Part shown: piece by piece, positions 55,789 to 64,000 of the stretch | How positions within the stretch are numbered: the stretch's first letter is position 1 | Layout of the letters: each line of letters opens with the position of its first letter | Source of the DNA: DATDAH01 sp963823495 | GTDB taxonomy: Bacteria; Actinomycetota; Acidimicrobiia; Acidimicrobiales; DATDAH01 | Direction of reading: 5' to 3' | NCBI GenBank assembly: GCA_963823495.1 | Contig: CAWGLV010000001.1 | Span: forward strand, 2,046,001-2,110,000 | DNA length: 64,000 bases | Program-made: the position numbers and the translations under genes | The notes under the pieces: model-generated | Seen by the model: the letters and a program-made list of their open reading frames with translations, nothing else | Database searches by the model: none | Told to the model about the DNA's origin: nothing

Positions 55789-57051
55789 ATGCCCGCGAGC
55801 CGCTCGACCACCGTCGTCGTGGTGGGCGGTGGCCACAGCGGCCTGGCGATGAGCCGGCAGCTGTCGGATCGGGGGGTCGACCACGTCGTGCTGGAGCGGG
55901 GCGAGGTGGCCAACTCCTGGCGCAGAGAACGCTGGGACTCGTTCACCCTGCTCACGCCCAACTGGCAGAACCGGCTCCCCGGGATGGCCTACGACGGCCC
56001 TGACCCGGACGGCTTCATGACCGGCACCGAGGTCGTCCACTTCTTGGGGGACTACGCCGGCCTGGTCGAGGCGCCGGTCCACACCGACACCGCGGTCACG
56101 AGCGTGCGGCGGGACGACGACCAGTACCAGGTCGTCACCGACCGGGGAACCTGGCGGTGCCGGTGCGTCGTCCTGGCCAGTGGGGCCTGCAACGTGTCGA
56201 GCCCCCCGGACTTCGCCGCCGCGGTGCCCGCCGGAGTCGAACAGGTGAACCCACTCGAGTACCACAGCCCGGACCAGTTGGCCGAGGGCGGGGTGCTCGT
56301 GGTCGGCGCCGCCGCCACCGGCATCCAGTTGGCCGAAGAGATCCACGCGTCGGGACGCCCGGTCACCCTCTCGGTGGGAGAGCACGTTCGGATGCCCCGG
56401 ATCTACCGTGGCTGTGACATCCAACACTGGATGGAGGCGATCGGACGTCTCGACGAGCGCTACGACGAGGTCGAAGAGGTGCTCAAGGCCCGCCGAGTGG
56501 CGTCGCCGCAGCTCGTGGGCACCCCGGAGCGACGCACGCTGGACCTCAACCGCCTCACCGATGCCGGGGTCGAGCTCCGGGGAAGGCTCGGCACTGTACG
56601 CGACGGCGAGGCGCTGTTCTCGGGGGGCCTGCGCAATCACTGCGCGCTCGCCGACCAGAAGCTCGGGCGCCTCCTCGACGAGATCGACGAGTGGATCGAC
56701 GACCACGGGGCCCACGGGCACGGGACCGACGACCGGATCGGGCCCAGTGAGCGATTCGAGGCAACCCGAGTCCCCCAGGGCGCCCCACTGACCGCCGACC
56801 TGCGCAGTGGGGGGATCAAGACGATCGTTTGGGCCACCGGGTTCCGTCCCGACCTCTCCTGGGTCGATCTGCCCGTCTTCGACCCCGGTGGCCGGCTCCG
56901 CCACGACGGGGGGGTGGTGGACGCGCCGGGCATCTACCACTTGGGCGCCACCTTCCTCCGCCGGAGGAAGTCGAGCTTCCTGCACGGGGCGGCCGACGAC
57001 ACCAGCGACCTGGCCGACCACCTGGTCGGCTATTTGGCCGGCACCGGCTGA
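55789..57051 (+). CDS. Flavin-containing monooxygenase-like FAD/NAD(P) oxidoreductase
   Basis: Encodes 420 residues from ATG 55789. VVVVGGGHSGLAMSRQL is the FAD-binding GxGxxG, ERGEVANSWRRERWDSF the usual trigger loop, VLVVGAAATGIQLAEEI the NADP-binding repeat, and IKTIVWATGFRPDLSW the ATG motif near the end. This places it with Baeyer-Villiger/N-hydroxylating flavin monooxygenases or YUCCA-like proteins. The substrate is unknown. The gene stops 1 base before the stop of the convergent methyltransferase gene. Confidence 0.86.
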   Translation: MPASRSTTVVVVGGGHSGLAMSRQLSDRGVDHVVLERGEVANSWRRERWDSFTLLTPNWQNRLPGMAYDGPDPDGFMTGTEVVHFLGDYAGLVEAPVHTDTAVTSVRRDDDQYQVVTDRGTWRCRCVVLASGACNVSSPPDFAAAVPAGVEQVNPLEYHSPDQLAEGGVLVVGAAATGIQLAEEIHASGRPVTLSVGEHVRMPRIYRGCDIQHWMEAIGRLDERYDEVEEVLKARRVASPQLVGTPERRTLDLNRLTDAGVELRGRLGTVRDGEALFSGGLRNHCALADQKLGRLLDEIDEWIDDHGAHGHGTDDRIGPSERFEATRVPQGAPLTADLRSGGIKTIVWATGFRPDLSWVDLPVFDPGGRLRHDGGVVDAPGIYHLGATFLRRRKSSFLHGAADDTSDLADHLVGYLAGTG

Positions 57052-57828
57052 TCAGCGCTTCGTGCCGACATAGCCGAACACCTCGATACGACCGCGCAAC
57101 GGGAGCCCCTCGCGCACTCGGGCCGCAGCGAGCTCGGTCGCCCGTTCGATGAACGCCGTCTCACCGACGCTCTGGATCGACTCGTAGGCCGGGCCGGTGG
57201 CGGCCAGTCCTCGGGCGTAGGCCGCGGGGTCGGCGTACTCCCAGGCGAACGGGACCTCGAAGCGCTCGGCGACGTCGAAGCCGCGCTCGTCGAGGAACGC
57301 CTCGCCGACGCCCGGCCGGCCGAGGTGGACCATGTCGGCCTGGTGCTGGACCGAGGACTCGCTCGCCCAGAGGAACGGGGCGAGCATCCAGCCGCCCGGC
57401 GACTTGCCGACGTTGCCCCAGACGGTGATCGCCAGGCGCCCGCCGGGTGCCAGCACCCGGTGTGCTTCGTCGACGGCTCCCGGGGTGGTCCCCCAGATGC
57501 CGCGGAAGCTGGTGACCGCGTCGAAGGACCCGTCCTCCCAGGGCAGGTCCTGCATGTCGCCGACCCGGATGTCGGCGTCGGGATTGCGGTCACGGGCCAC
57601 GGCCACGAGGCGGGGCGACGCGTCGATGCCCGCACACGTGGCGCCGACGACCCCGGCCAGCTCGAGGGCCAGGCCCGAACCACAGGCGGCATCGAGAAGG
57701 CGATCGCCCTCTCCGAGCCCGAGTTGGTGGTGCACGGCGACGTATTCGCGACAGGCCGTCGGCTCCGACAGCGTCGCGAACTCCACGGCCCGCCTCCCCC
57801 ATCCTTCATCGACCATCTCCCAGGACAC
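57052..57828 (-). CDS. Class I SAM-dependent methyltransferase
   Basis: Encodes 258 residues from GTG 57828, chosen because AAGGGGG lies 7 bases upstream. An ATG 12 bases further in is the alternative. SAM-binding motif I LLDAACGSGLALELAG, the acidic DASPRLVAVAR, motif DMQDLPWEDGSFDAVTSF and HRVLAPGGRLAITVWG define a class I (UbiE/Methyltransf_11) enzyme. Substrate unknown. A TACTCT box at 57857-57862 suggests a short leader. It is divergent from the OsmC-like gene. Confidence 0.85.
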   Translation of the reverse strand: MSWEMVDEGWGRRAVEFATLSEPTACREYVAVHHQLGLGEGDRLLDAACGSGLALELAGVVGATCAGIDASPRLVAVARDRNPDADIRVGDMQDLPWEDGSFDAVTSFRGIWGTTPGAVDEAHRVLAPGGRLAITVWGNVGKSPGGWMLAPFLWASESSVQHQADMVHLGRPGVGEAFLDERGFDVAERFEVPFAWEYADPAAYARGLAATGPAYESIQSVGETAFIERATELAAARVREGLPLRGRIEVFGYVGTKR

Positions 57829-57856
57829 GGCACGTCCCCCTTCTCGGCTGGTGGCC

Positions 57857-57862
57857 AGAGTA
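57857..57862 (-). promoter_or_regulatory. Predicted -10 box of the methyltransferase gene
   Basis: TACTCT on the minus strand, followed by an about 20-base leader that contains the AAGGGGG ribosome site. Confidence 0.45.
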
Positions 57863-57893
57863 GGTGTCGTCCAGCGGTCCGGAGGACGGGCAC

Positions 57894-57899
57894 TAGTCT
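57894..57899 (+). promoter_or_regulatory. Predicted -10 box of the OsmC-like gene
   Basis: TAGTCT followed by a short leader with GGAGGAGG (57917-57924) and GTG 57929, a leadered arrangement. Confidence 0.45.
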
Positions 57900-57928
57900 G
57901 AGCCGCACTGATGGATGGAGGAGGCCCA

Positions 57929-58474
57929 GTGGCTGAAGAGATGAACGGCGTCCCGTGCGACAAGATGTTCGGGGCGATCACCAAGATGCGCGATGACGGC
58001 GAGCTCGCGCAGTTCCGGTTCTCCGCCCGGAACACCTGGGTCGAGGGCACCGCCAGCGAATCGTCGATCTACGAGTGGTACGGCATCGGTGCCGACCAGA
58101 AACACGTCGAGGAGTTCACCTACAAGGCGGACCACCCGACGCTGGGCCACGGCCACGGGCCGACCCCGCAGGAGTACGTGCTTCACGCGCTGGCCTCCTG
58201 CATCACCGCCGGTATCGCGACTGGCGCGGCCGCCCGCAACATCGACCTGCGAAGGGCCTCCTCCACCGTGAGCGCCGACATCGACGTCCGGGGGGTGCTC
58301 GGCATCGATCCCGACGTCCGCAAGGGCTTCAGCAACGTCGACATCGAGTTCGACGTCGACGCCGACTGTGACGACGAGTCCCTCGATGCGCTGGTGGCCG
58401 GCGGGGTGAAGTACTCGGCGGTCTTCGACATGCTCGCCAACCCCACCGAGGTGAACGTCACCCGCAAGGGCTGA
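57929..58474 (+). CDS. OsmC family protein
   Basis: Encodes 181 residues from GTG 57929 behind GGAGGAGG. The 18-base longer ATG start would precede that site. RFSARNTWVEGT, HGPTPQEYVLHALASCITAGIA and DIDVRGVLGIDPDVRKGFSNVDIEF match OsmC/Ohr folds. The first active-site cysteine (ALASC) is kept. The second, usually about 60-70 residues later in an xxCP context, is replaced by KYSAVFDMLANPTEV, so a two-cysteine peroxidase cycle looks unlikely. Possibly a one-cysteine thiol or storage function. Confidence 0.83.
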   Translation: MAEEMNGVPCDKMFGAITKMRDDGELAQFRFSARNTWVEGTASESSIYEWYGIGADQKHVEEFTYKADHPTLGHGHGPTPQEYVLHALASCITAGIATGAAARNIDLRRASSTVSADIDVRGVLGIDPDVRKGFSNVDIEFDVDADCDDESLDALVAGGVKYSAVFDMLANPTEVNVTRKG

Positions 58475-58538
58475 TCCATCAGGGGCGACCGAGCGCCGCC
58501 GGGACCAAGGCCGGAAGGCCCTCGACGCAAGGCGACGG

Positions 58539-58694
58539 TCAGACCTGGGTGATCAGGCGGAAGCCGAGCATCAGCGAGCGGTTCAAGAACGGCTCGAGCG
58601 TCGGGTCGGCCGTGTCACGGTACTGACCCATCTCCTCGACCGAGATGGTGTAGCGGAACCGGAGGATCGCCTTCCGCTCGACATCGGTCTCCAC
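58539..58694 (-). CDS. Possible small protein (51 residues)
   Basis: GTG 58694 opens a frame ending TADPTLEPFLNRSLMLGFRLITQV. The C-terminal composition looks protein-like, with FRYTISVEEMGQYRD, but no ribosome site, promoter or family supports it. A longer upstream reading frame is Arg/Pro-rich and overlaps the kinase promoter. Treated as tentative. Confidence 0.35.
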   Translation of the reverse strand: METDVERKAILRFRYTISVEEMGQYRDTADPTLEPFLNRSLMLGFRLITQV

Positions 58695-58798
58695 CGTGGG
58701 GACCTCGTCATCCAGGTGGTCCCCCCGGGCCGGCCGTACACCTCTGTCGCCTCCGAGCAGGCCACGCGGACCGTTCCTGAGAGCGGCGGAGGAGCATC

Positions 58799-58804
58799 TA
58801 CGGT
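58799..58804 (+). promoter_or_regulatory. Predicted -10 box of the kinase-cyclase gene
   Basis: TACGGT, whose last T is 9 bases before the chosen TTG 58813. It supports that start over upstream readings. Confidence 0.4.
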
Positions 58805-58812
58805 GGTGCATC

Positions 58813-61800
58813 TTGGACTGTGCGAGCTGTGGAGGGGCGAACCGCGACGGCGCCCGGTTCTGTGACCGCTGCGGCGGCGCTCTGGAGCCGGGGCCCGCCG
58901 CGGTTCCGCCGACGGTGGGCGACGGTCGGTACGTCATCGGTGACCCTTTGGGCGAGGGGGCCCGCAAGGTCGTCTACCGTGGGACCGACAGCCGCCTGGG
59001 ACGCGACGTCGCGGTGGCCCTGATCAAGACCGAGGGGCTGGATGCCCACGGGCGGGCCCGGGTCCAGCGGGAGGCCCGGGCCATGGCTCGACTCGGGGAC
59101 CATCCCCACGTGGTCGCGGTGCTCGATGCGGGCGAGGAGGACGGCCGTCCGTTCATCGTCTCCCAACTGCTGACGGGGGGCTCGCTGGACGACAGGTTGA
59201 CGGAGGCGGACGGCGCGCTCGAGCCGAGCGACGCCGTCCGGATCGCCCGGCAGGTCGCCGAAGGCCTGGCCAGCGCGCACGGGCAAGGCGTGGTCCACCG
59301 GGACGTCAAGCCCGCCAACATCTGGTTCGACGGGGGTGGGAGCGCGCTGCTGGGTGACTTCGGGCTGGCGCAGGTGGACGACGAGGCTCGGCTCACGACG
59401 GAGGGGATGATCGTGGGGACGGCGTCCTACCTGGCGCCCGAGGTGGCCGTGGGCCGGGAGGCCGATGCCCGTAGTGACCTGTATTCCTTCGGTGCGGTGC
59501 TCTATGAGTTGTTGACGGGACGACCGCCCTTCGTCGGGGACCTGACCGAGGTCGTCTCCCAGCACGTGAACACCGCTCCTGTGGATCCGGCCTTCCACAA
59601 CCCCGCGGTGCCCTCCGGACTGGACAGCCTCGTCCGTCAACTCCTGGCCAAGGACCCCGACGAGCGGCCCCGTGACGCCGCCGATGTCGTGGCCACCCTC
59701 ACCGCGGTGGCGCTCGGTCCGGCCCCGGTCGCCGCCGCTCCGGCCAGCACTCCAGTCCCGGTCGATGCCCGGTTCGTCGGTCGGCGCCCACAGCTCGACC
59801 AGCTCCGCGGGGCACTGGAGGCCACCCTGTCCGGACGCGCGCGACTGGTGTTGGTGGCCGGTGAGCCGGGGGTCGGGAAGACGACATTGGTCGAACAGCT
59901 GGTGTCGGAGGCCAAGGTCCGGGGCGCGGAGGTGCTCTGGGGTCGGAGCTATGAAGGCGAGATCGGCGCGCCGTACCTCGCCTTCGCCGAGTGCTTCCGG
60001 GCCCACGTACGCGGCCAACCCGACGACGAGGTCCGTCAGGACCTGGGCGGAGCCGCCCCGGAGATCGCCACGCTGGTGTCGGAGGTCCGCGAGAAGTTCG
60101 GTGACGTCCCGACGCTGCCCCGCCTCGAGGGCAGCGCCGAGCGGCTGCGGCTGTTCGAGGCGGTGGTCGCCTTCCTGCGGGCCACCGCGCGACGCCGACC
60201 ATTGGTGCTGGTCCTCGACGACCTCCACTGGGCCGACGAGCCGACCCTGCTCCTGTTGCAGTACCTGGCCCGCAACCTCGACCGCGACCGCATCCTGCTC
60301 GTCGGTACCTACCGCGACATGGAACTGGACCGCACCCATCCGCTCTCGGAGACCATCGGCGTGCTCCGGCGGGGTGACCTGATGGAGCGGGTCCTGCTGC
60401 GGGGGCTGGAGCGCGAGGAAGTGGCCGCCCTCATCGAAGCCACCGGAGGCCAGCCTCCGCCCGACACCTTCGTCGATGCCGTGTACGAGGTGAGCGAGGG
60501 CAACCCGTTCTTCGTGGCCGAGATCCTGCGCAACCTGGTCGAGAGCGGGGCCATCCGGATCGAGGACGGTCGTTACGTCGGTGACCCGGACAGCGTCGCG
60601 GCCAATCTCCCCGAAGGGGTGCGGGAGGTGGTAGGTCGCCGCCTCGATCGCCTCTCGGAGGACGCGAACGCGCTCCTCTCGGTCGGCTCGGCGATGCCCG
60701 GGGGGTTCTCTCTGGACATCTGCGCCGCCGTGGCGGGATTCAACCTCGATCGGGCGCTTGACCTCCTCGACGAGGCGCTGGCCGCCGTGGTGCTCACCGA
60801 GCGGGCCGACGCCTCGGGGACCTACGAATTCACTCATGCGCTCATCCGCCAGGCGCTCTACGGCGAGCTGTCCACGCCCCGTCGGGTCCGGATGCACCAG
60901 CGCATCGCCGAGGCGATCGAGACGAGGCACGGGGACCGCCTCGACGGGCATCTGACCGAGTTGGCGTACCACTTCTTCCAAGCAGCACCCGGGGGAGAGA
61001 CCGAGCGGGCGCGGGACTACGCCCGCCGAGCGGGTGAACGGGCCCTGGACGGTGCCGCCTACGAGGAGGCGGCGCGGTACTTCGACATGGCCCTGCAGGT
61101 CATCGACCTCGACGAGGGGGCCGCACCGGGCGAACGGGGTGAGGTCCTGGTCCGGCTCCTGGAGGCGACCGAGCTGGCGGGCACTCGCTCGGCGGAGGCG
61201 CGCCGGCGCGCCCTGGAGCAGGCGCTCGACTGCGCTCGGGCCGCCGACGACCCGGTGCTGTTCACCAGGGCCCTCCTCACGGTGGGCCGCCGCAGCTTCG
61301 GAGGGGCCGAGCGGGCCGACTTCCACCTCATCGACCTCCTGCGGGAGGCCATCGATCGTGTACCCGACGACGACCACGCCAGTCGGGCCGATCTGGCGTC
61401 GTGCCTCACCCGACAGCTCTTCATCCACGACATCGCGGCCGCGGGTGACGCTTCGGCCCTCGCCATGGCCGAAGCCGATGCCTCGGGCGACCCGGCCGTG
61501 CGGGCGCGGGCCATGCACGCGGCCGGAGTGGGGGTCCTGCCGGGGACCACCGAGCTCGAGTTCGTGGAGCGGTTCCAGGCGTTGGCCGAGGAGGCTGGTG
61601 ACCTCGAGGCGCAGTACGCGGCGGTGACCTCGCTGTTCTTCCGGCACCTCATCGAGGGTCGACGGGCGGAGTACGACCAGGCGCTGGATCGGCTGGCCGC
61701 GATCGCCGATGAGCTGCGGTCTCCTCGCTTCGACACCTCCCTCGACCAACACCGGGGCATGACCGCGGCGATGGACGGAAGGTTCGCGGAGGCCGAGTCG

Positions 61801-63069
61801 CTGTTCTTCAGCTCGTTGGCGGCGGCCCGCCGCATGGGCAACGACGTGATGGTGGCCAATGCCGGAGTCGGCCTGTACCAGCCCTGGCGGGAGCAGGGCC
61901 GTCTCGGCGACCTGTTGGACGCCACGCGTCGGGTGGCCGAAGCGCCGGATGCGCTGGCGAGTTGGCGAGGCGGGTTGGTCGGCGTGCTGGCCGAGATCGG
62001 TCGGACCGACGAGGCCGCCAAGGCGCTCGACACCGTCGACCTCGAGGCCGTACCCGACGACGTCCTGCGCACCTACACGCTGTGTGTGCTCGCCGAGGCT
62101 GCGGTGCTCATCGGTGATCGCGAGCGAGCGGAGCGGTTGAGGACGCTCATCGAGGACTCGACGGACGTGCACGCGACGATTGCCGGCATCGCCTACTGGG
62201 GTGCCCGCTCGCGCTACCTCGGGCTGGTGGCCCACCTCCTGGGGGACCTGGACGGGGCGGTCGCCCTCCTTCGTCAGGCCGAACAGGAGCACGAGGCGAT
62301 GCGCTCGCCACCGTGGCTGGCCCGCACCCGGTACGACCTGGCCCGGGTGTTGATCGACCGTGACGGTGACGGCGACCGGGCCCAGGCCCGTCGTCTGCTC
62401 GACGCCGCCCTGGAGGTGGCGCGGGAGATCGGCGCGGCCCGCCTGGTGGAGCAGGCCCTGACCGAGAAGGTGGCCCTCCAGGGGCTGTCCGGTTCGGACC
62501 CGGGGAGCTCCATCGACATGGTGGCGGCCGCTGCCGCCGCGGACGCCGAGGACGTCACGGGCCGGGCCTCGGCCGCCGGACGGGTGACGGTGGCCTTCTC
62601 CGACATCGAGGGCTACACGCGCCTGACCGAGCGGGTGGGCGACGCCCGCAGCCAGGAGATCCTCCACGACCACAACGACCTGGTGCGAGCCGCACTCGCG
62701 GCCAACGGGGGGACCGAGGTCAAGAGCCAGGGCGACGGCTTCATGGTCGTCTTCGACCAGCCGACCGCCGCCGTCGAATGGGCGACCGACGTGCACCGGG
62801 CGGTGACGGCCCACGAGTTCGGCCCCGATGTCGAGGCGCTGCGCATCCGCATCGGCATGCACGAGGGCGACGTGATCTCCGAGGACGCCGACTTCTACGG
62901 TCGCACGGTCATCCTGGCGGCGCGTGTCGGCGCCGTGGCCAAGGGCGGCGACACCCTCGTCACCGACCACGTACGGGGTCTCCTCGGCGACGAGGTCTCC
63001 TTCGGCGAGCCCGTCGAGGTCGAGTTGAAGGGCCTCTCGGGCACCCACGTGCTGCACCGGGTCCGGTGA
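58813..63069 (+). CDS. Zinc-ribbon / Ser-Thr kinase / AAA ATPase / TPR / class III cyclase fusion protein
   Basis: Encodes 1,418 residues from TTG 58813. A zinc ribbon (Cys 3, 6, 17, 20) opens the protein. A Ser/Thr kinase domain (about 40-310) has the glycine loop LGEGARKVVY, VALIK, HRDVKPAN (about 163) and DFG (about 182). A STAND-type ATPase (about 320-600) has Walker A GEPGVGKTT and Walker B LVLVLDDLHWADE. TPR-like helical repeats fill about 620-1230. A class III adenylate/guanylate cyclase domain (about 1257-1418) ends it: VAFSDIEGYTRL with metal Asp, KSQGDGFMVVF with the second Asp. In VILAARV isoleucine stands where the transition-state asparagine is usual, so cyclase activity is uncertain. 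Five signalling modules in one soluble protein; no membrane segment. Confidence 0.9.
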   Translation: MDCASCGGANRDGARFCDRCGGALEPGPAAVPPTVGDGRYVIGDPLGEGARKVVYRGTDSRLGRDVAVALIKTEGLDAHGRARVQREARAMARLGDHPHVVAVLDAGEEDGRPFIVSQLLTGGSLDDRLTEADGALEPSDAVRIARQVAEGLASAHGQGVVHRDVKPANIWFDGGGSALLGDFGLAQVDDEARLTTEGMIVGTASYLAPEVAVGREADARSDLYSFGAVLYELLTGRPPFVGDLTEVVSQHVNTAPVDPAFHNPAVPSGLDSLVRQLLAKDPDERPRDAADVVATLTAVALGPAPVAAAPASTPVPVDARFVGRRPQLDQLRGALEATLSGRARLVLVAGEPGVGKTTLVEQLVSEAKVRGAEVLWGRSYEGEIGAPYLAFAECFRAHVRGQPDDEVRQDLGGAAPEIATLVSEVREKFGDVPTLPRLEGSAERLRLFEAVVAFLRATARRRPLVLVLDDLHWADEPTLLLLQYLARNLDRDRILLVGTYRDMELDRTHPLSETIGVLRRGDLMERVLLRGLEREEVAALIEATGGQPPPDTFVDAVYEVSEGNPFFVAEILRNLVESGAIRIEDGRYVGDPDSVAANLPEGVREVVGRRLDRLSEDANALLSVGSAMPGGFSLDICAAVAGFNLDRALDLLDEALAAVVLTERADASGTYEFTHALIRQALYGELSTPRRVRMHQRIAEAIETRHGDRLDGHLTELAYHFFQAAPGGETERARDYARRAGERALDGAAYEEAARYFDMALQVIDLDEGAAPGERGEVLVRLLEATELAGTRSAEARRRALEQALDCARAADDPVLFTRALLTVGRRSFGGAERADFHLIDLLREAIDRVPDDDHASRADLASCLTRQLFIHDIAAAGDASALAMAEADASGDPAVRARAMHAAGVGVLPGTTELEFVERFQALAEEAGDLEAQYAAVTSLFFRHLIEGRRAEYDQALDRLAAIADELRSPRFDTSLDQHRGMTAAMDGRFAEAESLFFSSLAAARRMGNDVMVANAGVGLYQPWREQGRLGDLLDATRRVAEAPDALASWRGGLVGVLAEIGRTDEAAKALDTVDLEAVPDDVLRTYTLCVLAEAAVLIGDRERAERLRTLIEDSTDVHATIAGIAYWGARSRYLGLVAHLLGDLDGAVALLRQAEQEHEAMRSPPWLARTRYDLARVLIDRDGDGDRAQARRLLDAALEVAREIGAARLVEQALTEKVALQGLSGSDPGSSIDMVAAAAAADAEDVTGRASAAGRVTVAFSDIEGYTRLTERVGDARSQEILHDHNDLVRAALAANGGTEVKSQGDGFMVVFDQPTAAVEWATDVHRAVTAHEFGPDVEALRIRIGMHEGDVISEDADFYGRTVILAARVGAVAKGGDTLVTDHVRGLLGDEVSFGEPVEVELKGLSGTHVLHRVR

Positions 63070-63078
63070 GGGTCAGGA

Positions 63079-63915
63079 CTACATGAGTGCGGCGACGAAC
63101 GTGTCGGGCTGCTCCATCGGCGGGTCGTCGGCGGCGCCGTCAATGATGTGCAGCGGCCATCCGAACCTGGTGCTCGCCGACTCGGCGATGCGCACGTTGT
63201 TCGCACGGTCACCGCGGCCCCACACGGGCTCGGTCGGCGTGGAGATCGACTCGAGCTCCGCCAACGGTATGGGTGGCACCCCCATCTCGCCCATGAAGGT
63301 CTTCATCGCGGCCTTGACGGCCGGGTTCCGGGCCCGGTTGATCGAGTAGTCCCGTAGCGCCTGCCATTTGTCGCCGAGTGCCTGTTCGACCGGCGCGGCG
63401 TCAGCGAGGCACTGGTTCATGAACCGCTTGTGGGATCGTTCGCCCGGGCGCAGCATGAAGCCGATGAGGCCGAGCGCGAACCGTGGGCTCGGCCGGAACC
63501 TGGCCAGCCCGAGCGAGTCGACCAGGACGAGCCGTTCGATTCGCCCCGGTCGGCTCGCGGTGTAGCGGGCGGCCACAGAGCCTCCGAGGATGTGTCCGAC
63601 CAGCACCGGCCGCCCGTGGCAGCAATCGTCCAGCAGTGCGTCGATCCACGCGAAGACCCGCTCGGCATCGAGACCGGCGGGGTGGGTTTCGGACTGCCCA
63701 TGGCCGGGGAGGTCCGGGGCGACGGTGCGGTGGGCCTTGGACAGGGCAGGGATCACGCGGATCCAGCGCTCCTTGAACTCGCCGGGCCCGTGCAGCAGGA
63801 CGAGTGGCGGGCCCGAGCCGGCCGCGAGGACCGCGGTCGGTATGCCCGCGAGGTCGACGGTCCGCTCGGTCGCATCGAGTCCGTCGAGCAGCCGGCTGCG
63901 GGCGGACCCGCTCAC
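63079..63915 (-). CDS. Alpha/beta hydrolase fold protein lacking the nucleophile serine
   Basis: Encodes 278 residues from GTG 63915, overlapping the upstream gene's stop (GTGA). LVLLHGPGEFKERW (oxyanion region), VAPDLPGHGQSE and LVLVDSLGLARF are classical. The nucleophile elbow, normally GHSxGG, reads VLVGHILGGSVA: isoleucine 109 (ATC, plus-strand 63589-63591) in place of serine, one base away from AGC. The loss could be a real change to a non-enzymatic protein or a single-base error. The end carries DGAADDPPMEQPDTFV, near the expected catalytic His region. Confidence 0.85.
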   Translation of the reverse strand: MSGSARSRLLDGLDATERTVDLAGIPTAVLAAGSGPPLVLLHGPGEFKERWIRVIPALSKAHRTVAPDLPGHGQSETHPAGLDAERVFAWIDALLDDCCHGRPVLVGHILGGSVAARYTASRPGRIERLVLVDSLGLARFRPSPRFALGLIGFMLRPGERSHKRFMNQCLADAAPVEQALGDKWQALRDYSINRARNPAVKAAMKTFMGEMGVPPIPLAELESISTPTEPVWGRGDRANNVRIAESASTRFGWPLHIIDGAADDPPMEQPDTFVAALM

Positions 63916-64000
63916 GACCGGACTCCCGTCGTGAGGACCATCGGTTGGTCGATGGGTGTCCGACCATCCCGGACGTAGGGCTGCCAGGCCTCGCTCACCT
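63912..64000 (-). CDS. C-terminal end of an unidentified protein
   Basis: The last 28 codons of a minus-strand gene that continues beyond the window (ending VSEAWQPYVRDGRTPIDQP, then MVLTTGVRS). Its TGA overlaps the hydrolase GTG. Too short to identify. Confidence 0.5.
   Translation of the reverse strand, partial: VSEAWQPYVRDGRTPIDQPMVLTTGVRS

Noticed and set aside
58798..63057. A 1,419-codon reading frame on the minus strand opposite the kinase-cyclase gene
   Set aside because: High GC content leaves long antisense frames; this one has low-complexity composition and no domain motifs, while the plus strand encodes clear domains.

Overview
The window is uniformly GC-rich, densely packed DNA with GTG and TTG starts and many ATGA/GTGA overlaps. 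It looks like a chromosomal stretch of an actinomycete-type bacterium. Signs of Actinomycetota are F420 side-chain genes (cofD, cofE), DUF3499 and DUF5719 proteins, an LCP-family protein, a formaldehyde dehydrogenase of the mycothiol type, and the order comF / regulator / secA / prfB / ftsE / ftsX. The small anchored proteins and gene style suggest Acidimicrobiia, but that placement is inference. I see no tRNA, rRNA, phage, transposase or CRISPR.

Layout. 1-10 kb: an LCP-protein tail, then sugar-nucleotide and glycosyltransferase genes (UDP-glucose dehydrogenase, a frameshifted UDP-glucuronate decarboxylase, GDP-fucose synthase, three glycosyltransferases of which one is frameshifted, an anchored His-rich protein, a mannose-1-phosphate guanylyltransferase and an epimerase). 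10-16 kb: a universal stress protein, a gmd-cofD-cofE operon facing an XRE regulator across a perfect palindrome, a GDP-deoxymannose reductase and another glycosyltransferase. 16-32 kb: a large GT2/membrane protein, a DUF5719 protein, a thioredoxin-like protein, FtsH, DUF3499, a CPBP protease, two membrane glycan proteins, phosphomannomutase, Trm112-like, phosphoglucose/phosphomannose isomerase and AhcY. From memory this resembles the M. tuberculosis Rv3256c-Rv3267 neighbourhood (isomerase, manB, DUF3499, fbiA/fbiB, mannose-1-P guanylyltransferase, LCP), but with no WhiB-type gene here. 33-42 kb: an SDR, MtnA, a 33-bp tandem array grown out of the mtnA 3' end, ComF, a pseudo-receiver regulator, SecA, PrfB and FtsEX. 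42-64 kb is accessory: AzlCD, a crotonase remnant, formaldehyde detoxification, thiol and Rieske proteins, dehydrogenases, an SQR-like/DsrC-like/DsrE2-like sulfur unit, a PLP decarboxylase, acyl-CoA dehydrogenase, acyltransferase, MFS transporter, flavin monooxygenase, methyltransferase, an OsmC-like protein, a 1,418-residue kinase/ATPase/cyclase fusion and an alpha/beta hydrolase lacking its serine.

How the genes work together. Isomerase, phosphomannomutase and guanylyltransferase make GDP-mannose. Gmd converts it to the 4-keto-6-deoxy sugar, which Fcl-like and Rmd-like enzymes can turn into GDP-fucose-type or GDP-rhamnose-type donors. Glycosyltransferases and the large membrane proteins would build an envelope polysaccharide, and the LCP protein could attach it to the wall.

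The most notable non-coding signals are two 45-bp perfect palindromes that differ only by a compensated base pair, a 23-bp palindrome between gmd and the XRE gene, the 33-bp array, and a TAnnnT-type -10 box placed 7-10 bases before many start codons, which points to widespread leaderless transcription.
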